64,000 nucleotides of DNA from Pezicula radicicola (Eukaryota; Ascomycota; Leotiomycetes; Helotiales; Dermateaceae). Below the pieces are notes generated by a model. The model had not been told where the DNA came from and made no database searches. It worked only from the letters and a program-made list of their open reading frames with translations. Positions within the stretch are counted from its first letter, which is position 1; each line of letters begins with the position of its first letter. A program made the translations under genes and the position numbers. Below, piece by piece: positions 56,122-64,000 of this stretch. The stretch is taken from assembly GCA_003008705.1 (NCBI GenBank), contig PDUO01000025.1, positions 623,709 through 687,708 of the forward strand. The letters run 5' to 3'.

Positions 56122-57617
56122 TTACTCGGGTAACGTTTTGGTACTCTTTCGATATGGCAGCAAGCTCTTATAGTCAAACAGCCACAGACCGAACTCCTCA
56201 ACCTCCCGAGCTCTATTTATATGTGATAGCAGGAGTTCCACTAAGCGCGCATTAGGAAGTCCATGAGCTGCCGCCAGTATACCACTTTCAAGGCCTTCCA
56301 TACCTGCTCCATGATCAAGCAATATCAATGCAATTTTTGCATGTCTGTAAAAGACAGCTACTTGTAAAGCAGTCCCGTATTTCCCCCCTCGAGCATTAAC
56401 ATCTGCACCAACTCTAATGAGCGCCTTTACAAGACCTGTTAAACCATGCATTGCAGCAAAGTGCAGAGCATTACCGTTTTCTGGACTCTGGACATTGACA
56501 TCCGCCCCACGGGCTAGGAGAAAATATGCTAGATCGGGGCGTCGACCTTTGAAAGCCAAAATCAGAGGACTATCCCAAGGTTCGGTACGTTCATTAATGC
56601 CAAATCCCCTATCCAAAAGTTCCGCCACGACCTCCTGCTTTCCCAAAAAGCATGCTGTTTGTAAGATATTTCCAGCAATACCTCTTGCTCTAGACATATC
56701 TGCTCCATGATCTAGCAGAATACGAACAGCTTGTGCATCTCCAACAGCTGCAGCTATCATAAGTGGGCTGTTTCCTCCAAAGTCACCAGAAGCCTCAATA
56801 TCAGCACCATTTTCGATCAAAAACTCAAGGAGCTCTGGTTGCCGACTTCCAGCAGCACGACGTAGATCGCTACCCCAAAAAGTTCCGACTGAATTTATAT
56901 CTGCACCGTTTTCCAATAAGTATCTTACAACCTCGGTTGACCCTCTAATTATTGGCATGCACGCACAATGAAAAACTTTGTCCATATTCACTCTTTCGCT
57001 TTTGAGCATTTCTCGTGGCATATGTTCAACGACCCACTTGGCTAGGTCGAGCTTCTTATATGCAGCGGCAACTTCGAGGGACTTCCAAAGATGAGGTAGT
57101 CCCGTCAGCAATAGCTGCTCCGACAAACTATTATGTCCCATTATCACAGACTGTAGAAACGAAAAGTCCGCTAGTTCCCTTTGCAAACTATCGTTGGAAC
57201 GCTTAGATAGTATAAGTTTCACCATGATGTGATCCCCATTCTTTGATGCTATATCGAGAGCCTGAGTAATATCATAGTGATGACCAAATTCAACAGAATC
57301 AAGTAAGATACCAACAATTGCAAGACGGCCCAAGGAGCTCGCATACCCTAGATAACCGTCGCTTACTCCATGCCTAAGTAGCTCCTGGATGATCGGAATA
57401 TTATTTTCCTTCACGGCATCCCTGAAGATCCTCGCAAGTTGAGCACGTGCTGGATTGAGATACGTATAATCCATATCATCATCGTCAAAATCCCGATCAG
57501 GGCGTGCACACACAATGCTGGCAACCGGGCTTTCAGGCTCTGGCAAGATTTCTCCTGTCAATCTATCTTGGAGCTGGAGTAACGATGTGACCTCCTCGTC
57601 CGTTAGTCTTATCTCAT
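56122..57617 (-). CDS. Ankyrin-repeat protein (5' exon unresolved)
   Basis: A protein of at least ~495 residues made largely of ankyrin repeats. The main exon begins after a TATAG acceptor near 57618 with HEIRLTDEEVTSLLQLQDRL and runs to a stop at 56122. About eleven repeats follow, for example VVRYLLENGADINSVGTFWG, LLEFLIENGADIEASGDFGG, SPLMIAAAVGDAQAVRILLD, and AYFLLARGADVNVQSPENGN, ALHFAAMHGLTGLVKALIRV. The repeats end near residue 460 and a short tail closes the protein. No ATG occurs in frame near the exon start; the first exon may lie at 57660-57920, where a basic Ser/Asn-rich frame occurs, but I could not fix it. Ankyrin proteins beside HET genes are often parts or relatives of fungal NLR-like receptors; no NACHT domain is visible here. 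Confidence 0.75.
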
Positions 57618-58347
57618 GATCTATACAAGGTCAGTTAACTGATGGGGAAAAGACTACAGTGTTGCTATTACTCCACATAATCTATACACTACTAGTAGAC
57701 TGATGAAGCAAGAGTAGAGCTAGTAGAACGTGTCTTCGGTCTTATCTCAATAAAGTGGGCCTTGCGCCGAGATAGACCTTCGTTTCTTATTGATTCGGTG
57801 GCGATGTTGAGCCTATTTTTGTTGCTATTTCGATTGCTGTTGCTAAGGTGAGATGCCTCTAGAGAAAGTCTCAGATGACATCTAGCTAGGAGAAACGGGG
57901 GAATAGCAGGTAGTCCCAAATATATGTTTCTTCCATTCCTTCACGTCAAAGATCCCCACTCCTCTGTCACCTATGTAAGCCCTAAGAATACATACCGGCA
58001 TATCCCCGGTTCCTACAGTAACCAATACCAACCCCCTATTGTGTGCGCTGTTCATTTTTCATTTAAATCACCCAGCATTTTTAGAGCTTGGAAGATTTAA
58101 AATAACACTACACGGAAGTAAGTGTTAGCACTCTATTTAATTCATCTAAAAACCAACGCTTGTCCGTGTTAACCTGCACACTTTTTAAAACCACCTCGTC
58201 CAAACCCATAATCTCCTTTTCTAAATGGAAGCCTTTATATCGGGAAATTCGAATGTGAATAATGTAGCCTAATGAAGACTCAGGTGGCTCTGCAGGGATT
58301 ATTCTTATTCCCATTGCAATATAACATGGAGCAATGCTAGGTAGTAA
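57618..58347. other. Possible 5' exon of the ankyrin gene and a small ORF
   Basis: 57692-57919 (-) is open and could hold the ankyrin first exon. 58108-58314 (-) is a 68-codon frame starting with ATG (MGIRIIPAEPPESSLGYIIH, ending NRVLTLTSV) that looks protein-like but is unrecognised. Confidence 0.3.
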
Positions 58348-58767
58348 GAGCCCGTTCGGCTGCCATATAAAAGCACATATAACTCCATATGACGGTTTTC
58401 ATAAGAACTGAAAACTTTCATATATAAAAAAACTGCATATGATTATTTTGCGATTTGTATGCAATTTCAGAAAAGATGTCGAATATTTCAAATAGTGCCT
58501 CGAGCACTATTTGCTACCCCTACAACGTCTATACGAAAAAATAAGGCCCCAACTTAGCTATATTTAGGCACTCCTAACCTATAGACAACTATTTATTATA
58601 CTTTTCATAAATATTTATGTAATCCATAATTATTATACTATCTTTCACACTTTATATATAGGCAGCCGAACGCATTGGTGGCCAAAAGAAGAAGCCGCAA
58701 ATGATCATATATGGGTTCGTATATGAGATTTTTCATATTCGCTTTCATATGGCAGCCGAACGGTCTC
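58348..58767. mobile_element. PIF/Harbinger-like MITE
   Basis: A 420-bp element with TIRs of about 28 bp. The left begins GAGCCCGTTCGGCTGCCATA; the complement of the right begins GAGACCGTTCGGCTGCCATA. Exact TAA trinucleotides flank both ends (58345-58347 and 58768-58770), the 3-bp TWA target duplication typical of PIF/Harbinger transposons. The interior is AT-rich with no transposase frame. A second, internal copy of the terminal motif (GGCAGCCGAACG at 58661-58672) suggests a nested or rearranged copy. Confidence 0.85.
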
Positions 58768-59030
58768 TAACTAGATTCAATATCAACCATACGTCTTAAA
58801 TTAGCACTTTCGCTTAAGCAAAAGAAATTAAAGGGGGAAGGGCAGCAAAGGTAGTCAGCGTAAAAAAAGAGACAAACATCTAAATATGTTTTGAACCATC
58901 CAACTCAACAGGAAGGAGAAAAGGAGCCTTCTAAACACTTTCCAACAGTTATGTGTTCGTAGATTATTACACTAATCTATACTAAAGCCTCTAAAAATGC
59001 CTAAGAAAGCACCAAGTAAAAACCAAACCG

Positions 59031-60954
59031 CTACTCCAAAGCACTCCCCAACGGCCTCCTACTAAAAACATGAGTCGTCCATCCATCATCCATAACCCTA
59101 TTCTCTCGAATCAACTCATACCCACCAAGCCACGGTAAAATCAAAGCCCACACCAACCAATAAATCGCCCCGACAAAGAAGATTCCAATGCCGACGATAC
59201 AATGTAAATAATATGGCAGGTTGTTATACACGTTTTGGCCGGCTGATGGTGGGACAAATGGTGCTACTACTAGGTATATATTTGAGAGGAGGAAGAAGAT
59301 TGCTATGGGGAGGGTTGCTTTGAAGGGTGGTGTCCATTGTGAGGGGTTTCGGTGGATGGAGAAGGGGTGGAGATATAGGTGGATTAGAGCGCCGGCTACG
59401 AAGACGTTGATTACTGCTAAGGGGTAGGATATTACGCTTTATGGTTGTTAGTTTGGGTTTTGATAGAGGGGATGGATATGGGCATCTGGATGTGGACGTA
59501 CTTGACGATGAAGTTATATGCATCTCCTGGTGGTGGAGCCAGCATGATTATAACGGAAACACACCAGTGTTCGAATAATCCCATGAATGGTGCATTGAAT
59601 GGTTTATTACTTGCAAACAGGCTTGACCAGGGTAAGATTCCTTCACGGCCGATCTCTTGTACCACTATAGGATGAACGTTAGTTGAGTGATTACTTTGCG
59701 AATTCATTACGCGTGATTTGAGTGACAGGAAAACTTACATCGGCCTTGAGAAAAGATGACACTTAGGACGTTACCAAATGCTGAGAGAGCGACGAAGACG
59801 GATAGAACTCGCTCGGCTTTTGGACCGAAGATGTTGCGGAAGAAATTGGCGGCTAGAATACGTCCGGAGCTTATGATGTCTGCTTTGGGTACTGCTGCGA
59901 AGTATGCAATCTTGTACTCTTGTTAATGTGATGTCTAGGCCAGAGGAAATTTTTGATATACTTACATTTACCAACATGTAGAGAATTGACACAAGACCCA
60001 ATGCAGCTGGTGCTGCTCGCTTGAGGGTCTTGACTGGATCTTTGGTTTCGGAGAGTGCGTAATTGGCATTGCTGTAACCGATGTAGCTCCAAATAACATT
60101 GTATAGTGCTGTTACAACACCGTATGCGCTACCAGTGGTACCTTCAAAAGCATTGCTAAAGTTATCCGGTTTATCAATCCTGAGATGTCCACCAAGAGCA
60201 ACCTAAACAAACATTAGCGTCGGCTAAAACCCCTATTTCGCACAGTAGACTTACAAATCCACAAACGATAATCAGGAGTAGAATGAACAACTTGATCATT
60301 CCTAACAAATTTTGTAACCTCAATCCCCAGTTTAGAGCGCAGCCGTGAATCAAGAATGCACTCGTAATACAAGCCAAGCCAACTCCACGTTGGTTCCAGC
60401 GGCCAACCTCGACATTAGCGGCATTGAGAATGTACTCTCCAAAGACAACTGAATTAGACCCTGCCCAGCCAAGTAATACAACATAACAGGCGTACATAGC
60501 CGTGACCAAGAATTTCGGTTTTCGATAGACATACTCGAGGTAGTTCTTTTCGCCTCCATTTCGAGGAATTGCTGTGCCGAATTCCATATAGACAAGCATG
60601 CCAGCAAAGGCGATGAGCATTCCCGCTACCCAGATAAAGAGTGCAAGGCCGACAGAACCAGATAATGAGAGAATGGATGAAGGAGTAGCGAAAATGCCGG
60701 TTCCCACCATTCGGTTGAAGATTAGGAAGACAGCTGAGATGAATCCGACTTGACGACGTTCATCAGTCGTTGCGTAGACCTCCTGATCATCTAAGTCTTT
60801 CAATCAATAACTTCACTCGTAATGTGTATATCAACAACTAACCTTCATTCAATGACCTGGTAACAGCACCATCTTTGATGGGTGTCACTGAGCCGGCACG
60901 TGACCGATTAACCTCGTCGTCGCCATGGCCATTATCTCTTACATTCCCCGACAT
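59031..60954 (-). CDS. Amino acid permease, high-affinity methionine permease (Mup1) type
   Basis: APC-superfamily L-type amino acid transporter of the plasma membrane. Begins MSGNVRDNGHGDDEVNRSR at 60954. Introns I can place lie near 60845-60797, 60249-60203, 59960-59910, 59739-59665 and 59505-59430, all giving family-consistent joins. Motifs: FLIFNRMVGTGIFATPSSIL (substrate-binding GTGIF), GTAIPRNGGEKNYLEYVYRK, NVIWSYIGYSNANYALSETK, VALSAFGNVLSVIFSQGR and LFEHWCVSVIIMLAPPPGDA. The last exon gives VINVFVAGALIHLYLHPF and ends GWTTHVFSRRPLGSALE. The text from NRMVGTGIFATP through PRNGGEKNYLEYVY is characteristic of the Mup1/Mup3 subgroup. The total length is roughly 560-580 residues, as usual. 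Confidence 0.88.
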
Positions 60955-61394
60955 TACAACAGTTTAGTTGTCTGTCCCACTAATTCCAAAAATAATAGTA
61001 CAATTGTTCGTGGGTCCTATTTTTATAGTGGACTACTGAATTGTTGCTCTTCCTAATGCGCATCCCACTTTACTTATGGTTGACGTTCCTCGTTTCTTGC
61101 ATTGCGAATTCTCTCGTAAAAAGACGCAATCGCAGTGAGCACTTGGTATAAGAAAATTCTGTTTAGTATTTGCTAAAAAAATGCTTCATAAACGTAATTG
61201 GCCCACACCGGTCCGAACCATCTCGATGTCGTGATCCTTAGCGAGCCGAATCGTCAGCACCGGAATAAAAATCGAAGGGTTATGTACGACTCAAGAACAC
61301 ATATATCACCATCCCGCGAACTTCTTTCTCATTTCGAACACTTCTAGAATAATGTTATTTTCTAACGGCTTTGGACCATGTCCTTGTCGTTCGA
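60955..61394. other. Intergenic, nothing recognised
   Basis: Promoter of the permease gene and 3' side of the guanine deaminase gene. No repeat or ORF of note. Confidence 0.4.
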
Positions 61395-62930
61395 CTAGGC
61401 GGAGTCGCCGTCGTGGTATGACACTGACTTGGCAAGTCCGTAATTAACCGTTTCCTCACTACTATCCCCAAGACAATTTATTAATTCAACCTTAGACTTC
61501 AGCTGTCTTCTTAATCTCTCAACCCAAGACTTCTTCTTTGGTCGCTCCTTCCCTGCAACATGAACACCATTCACAAACACCTTCCGAATTGAGCGATCAT
61601 CACCCATGAACACCCACTTCTTAACCAACGCAAGATCATCCTTCTCCCATCCATGAATATTAATACAATCGTTCAACCCTACATCAACAAGCAGCGCGTC
61701 AAATAATTTTCCAGGCTTGAAATTCCCGATCTTGTCTTGAAGTGAAAGAACACCAGCGCTCCCAAGCGTTCCAAGGAAAACGATTTCGTTAAAGCCTAGG
61801 GTATTTCTATCGTCACCAGTACGCATAGAAAGATGTCGCGAGACATTGCTTGCTTGCCTCATGGCATCCAGCATAAAAGTTGAGTATCCAGCCGAGCAAT
61901 CTGTTCCCAATCCTACCTTAACCCCTTTATCTAAAAGTTCGCGAACTCGACACACACCATCCCGAAGACAAGTGTTACTATTTGGGTTATGCGCAACACC
62001 GGCTCCAGTCTGAGCGAGGATTTCGATATCGGAATCTGTTAGGTGGATGCAATGGGCCAGAATACTTTTTTCGTGTAGTAATCCATGGCTTTTGTACATC
62101 TCGCCATAAGTATCAATTCCATGCACCTTTCGCATCTTCTCGATATCGTCAACGGTTTCACACATATGTGCCTGTACATGTATTTTGTCCCCTCCATGAT
62201 TCTGGGTTAGTTTCCCAAGACCTTCCATCAATGCTGGAGGTGCCCAAGGACCTCCACGCGGTTGTATGCATGGCAAAACCAATTTCCCTTCTGGGTCGAT
62301 CTTTTGAATATATTCCACACTCTTCACCTCGTCCTCTAAACTCTGCTCGACAGAACGCTCATAGTTATGATGTGTTGCCCCACCTAGTATACATAATTTC
62401 CCAATTATTCCTCTCTGCCCGTATTTCAAGCACATATCAGCCAGTATGTTGGTTGCCTCGTAGTGGATTGTCGAATTATACGCTACAGTTGTTGAACCCA
62501 ATTCAAGTTCCTTTTGTACGAGTTCCGAGCATACACGTTTCGCTTTTTCGTTGTCGGAATAGGAGGCTTCGATTGGATCTGTGTAGTCGTGTACCCATTC
62601 TGCTAGGTTCCCTTCCATTCCCATTGCAAGGTTGGGCCATTGAGGCGCATGAAGATGAGTGTCGATGAGGCCAGGGAAAAGAAACTGGGTTGATGATAGA
62701 ACGGTGCTTGCTGCTGAGGAGAACGGTGGGTATTTCTTTCGTGCTTCGGAAACAGATTTGATGGAGTTATCCAGGAATACAATCGTTCCATCCTCAACAC
62801 CTAAGGCGGCAAAGGGTAGAATCTCAAGTTTTTCAAGGGAGAGGCTGTGGACTACTCGTCCAATGAAGATGTGTTTCGTTGAAGGAGACATTGTAAAGTT
62901 TACAAGCCCAAGACGAGTGATACTTGGCAT
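61395..62930 (-). CDS. Guanine deaminase (amidohydrolase family)
   Basis: Converts guanine to xanthine and ammonia in purine salvage and catabolism. Single exon, 511 residues. Metal-site motifs of the amidohydrolase barrel: FPGLIDTHLHAPQWPN (~86-100), HVQAHMCETVDDIE (~251-264), ILAHCIHLTDSDIE (~290-303) and VGLGTDCSAGYSTFML (~339-354) with the last catalytic Asp. HAPQ, the region QPRGGPW (usually PRF(A/S)), and AHNPNSNTCL (usually CPTSN) identify the guanine deaminase type. The fourth motif carries Asn where Pro-Ser/Thr-Ser-Asn is common (NPNSN), within family variation. The C-terminus extends ~35 charged residues beyond KKKSW. The ATG used gives MPSITRLGLVNFT; a second ATG at residue 14 (MSPSTKHIFIG) is an equally good start. 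It diverges from the purine-permease-like gene at 63419. Confidence 0.86.
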   Translation of the reverse strand: MPSITRLGLVNFTMSPSTKHIFIGRVVHSLSLEKLEILPFAALGVEDGTIVFLDNSIKSVSEARKKYPPFSSAASTVLSSTQFLFPGLIDTHLHAPQWPNLAMGMEGNLAEWVHDYTDPIEASYSDNEKAKRVCSELVQKELELGSTTVAYNSTIHYEATNILADMCLKYGQRGIIGKLCILGGATHHNYERSVEQSLEDEVKSVEYIQKIDPEGKLVLPCIQPRGGPWAPPALMEGLGKLTQNHGGDKIHVQAHMCETVDDIEKMRKVHGIDTYGEMYKSHGLLHEKSILAHCIHLTDSDIEILAQTGAGVAHNPNSNTCLRDGVCRVRELLDKGVKVGLGTDCSAGYSTFMLDAMRQASNVSRHLSMRTGDDRNTLGFNEIVFLGTLGSAGVLSLQDKIGNFKPGKLFDALLVDVGLNDCINIHGWEKDDLALVKKWVFMGDDRSIRKVFVNGVHVAGKERPKKKSWVERLRRQLKSKVELINCLGDSSEETVNYGLAKSVSYHDGDSA

Positions 62931-63418
62931 TGAAGCTCACCTCAATTACTGGGGATATACTCTTTCATGATGATGATGATGACGGTCGTAGGTGGGGGTA
63001 GTTGGCGGGGAAAGTGTTACAAATCCGGCATCTATCTTATCTCCTATCAACTCAGTGCCTTCGCTCAGATGAGCGTCATGAGCGTCGATTGTTTTAAGGG
63101 CATCATTGTTCAGCCACGCCATTGACACCGAATGATGGATAAAGTTACCTGCTTTATGGGTAGAGGACTTCATTGGAGGCCCCAAGCACCGCGGGCCGGG
63201 CGCGGGCGATCAGCAAACGATGGATTATGATAAGGGGACTTCGCACATTTGGAATCTCTCCAGTCCTAGATGTGGTAATGAAACGGCATGTCGCTGACAC
63301 ACATTGATAAGGTATTTTTTCTGAAACCCTTGTGTCAGCATAATGAAGTTATATAGCACCCTAGACTTGGCACTTAGGGGTTCCTTGACCTCTTGCGCTC
63401 TCATAGGAAATATTTGCC
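62931..63418. other. Divergent promoter region
   Basis: 488 bp shared by the guanine deaminase (-) and the broken purine/cytosine permease (+). GATAA-type motifs are present (ATCTTATCTCC near 63034, GATAAAG near 63140, TGATAAGG near 63228), in keeping with nitrogen (AreA/GATA) control of purine use, though such motifs are common by chance. Confidence 0.4.
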
Positions 63419-64000
63419 ATGGCCGACCAAATCCACGACGCAGAGAGGGCCACCAGACTCGGAGCTCAAGCGATGAGAAGATCGATTATACACTCCATGA
63501 TACCAGCGTTTATGACACAACCTTGGGAAATATCGAGAATCCATGGAAAGCAGCTTCATTTGGGGTGGAGGTTCGCCATTGGATTCGTACTTCTGGAGCT
63601 GAGGGTGGAATTGAAGGAGTCCCCGACGGCGTTACGCACAAACCAGAGTCCACGGGATCTCTTCTCACTTTTCATGTCTGCCAATGTTGGAACAGTTAGT
63701 GCATCTTATAAAAATGCTACAGAGTGTATTTGCAGACATAGAGTAGCCAACACTTGCATTCGGTGCTCTAGGTCCGGGTCTATTCGATCTTGGATGGTGG
63801 GATTCCTTTCTATGTCTCCTTTCTTCAACATACTCGGTTCGATCCGATCAGCACTAACGGCAACCATGGGTCCAAAACTCGGTCTCCGAACAATGGTCAT
63901 CCCACGCTACTCGTTCGGTTGGTATCCTGCCAAAGTAGTAGCATTTATAAATCTCTTGAATCATATCGGCCGGGCAATGGTAAACGGCATAGCTGGAGCC
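63419..64000 (+). pseudogene. Purine/cytosine permease (NCS1, Fcy2 type), frame broken, runs off the window
   Basis: The 5' part of a Fcy2-like nucleobase permease. Readable segments: MADQIHDAERATRLGAQ at 63419, then in another frame DEKIDYTLHDTSVYDTTL and KAASFGVEVR, IEGVPDGV; then RTNQSPRDLFSLFMSANVGT in a third. After an apparent intron (about 63698-63750, GTTAGT...GTAG) comes TLAFGALGPGLFDLGWWDSF, and after a further one-base shift FFNILGSIRSALTATMGPKL, GLRTMVIPRYSFGWYPAKVV to the edge. GWWDSF...FFN and PKxGLRTMVIPRYSFG are NCS1 purine-permease hallmarks. At least three frame changes not explained by introns indicate decay (or assembly indels). The 3' half lies outside the window. Confidence 0.75.

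Noticed and set aside
61982..62668. 228-codon plus-strand frame within guanine deaminase
   Set aside because: Antisense to an intact enzyme with all catalytic motifs; its own translation has no family features.
1..64000. CRISPR arrays, bacterial operons or rRNA genes
   Set aside because: No direct-repeat/spacer pattern or rRNA sequence seen; the genome is eukaryotic.

Overview
This is nuclear DNA of a filamentous ascomycete (Pezizomycotina). The signs are many short introns (mostly 50-85 bp, GTAAGT/GTATGT donors, YAG acceptors), HET-domain incompatibility genes, a CBM1-tailed CE5 esterase, an NCS1-type permease, and AT-rich tracts that look like repeat-induced point mutation (RIP). The protein flavour suggests Leotiomycetes, but that is inference only. 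Exon borders below were worked out by reading donors, acceptors and frame by eye.

Layout. 1-8 kb: 3' end of an LrgB-type membrane protein (-), a mitochondrial succinate/fumarate carrier (+), a 414-bp TIR element with TA target duplication, and an isocitrate lyase (+). The carrier and the lyase are consecutive steps of acetate/fatty-acid carbon use. 8-13 kb: a frame-broken DUF4470-like gene (-), a small membrane protein (+) and an Rrt8/EI24-type membrane protein (-). 13-16 kb has no convincing gene but holds a ~120-bp-arm inverted repeat. 16.4-19.9 kb: a 10-exon secreted Ser/Thr-rich surface protein built from duplicated phase-0 exons. 22.8-24.8 kb: a Pho84-type phosphate transporter. 25.6-29.4 kb: a HET gene with a frameshift and a relic of the alpha-1,3-glucan synthase GT5 domain. 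31-41 kb: CE5 esterase, DEDD 3'-5' exonuclease, GNAT acetyltransferase, SIRT6/7-like sirtuin, secreted aldo-keto reductase, and a conserved protein of unknown function. 41.8-42.6 kb: NCS1 permease relic. 42.9-47.8 kb: DHA2-type MFS transporter and acyltransferase-3 (both -). 49-57.6 kb: a frame-broken 6PGDH/HIBADH-like gene, an antisense HET relic, an intact HET gene, an EthD-domain protein and an ankyrin protein. 58.3-58.8 kb: a 420-bp PIF/Harbinger-like MITE with TAA duplication. 59-64 kb: Mup1-type amino acid permease (-), guanine deaminase (-) and, divergently, the start of a broken purine/cytosine permease (+).

How it fits together. Core-metabolism genes (carrier, isocitrate lyase, phosphate transporter, methionine-type permease, guanine deaminase, sirtuin) have clean frames. 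Breaks concentrate in accessory families (HET, DUF4470, NCS1, GT5 relic, 6PGDH-like), usually beside AT-rich tracts. That points to real decay of accessory genes rather than uniform sequencing error, although single-base indels in the assembly cannot be excluded here.

The most interesting items are the exon-duplicated surface protein, the two TIR elements with exact target duplications, the long hairpin at 14.4-14.8 kb, the solitary GT5 relic with a preserved frame, the carrier-lyase pair, and the C-terminal domain on the sirtuin.
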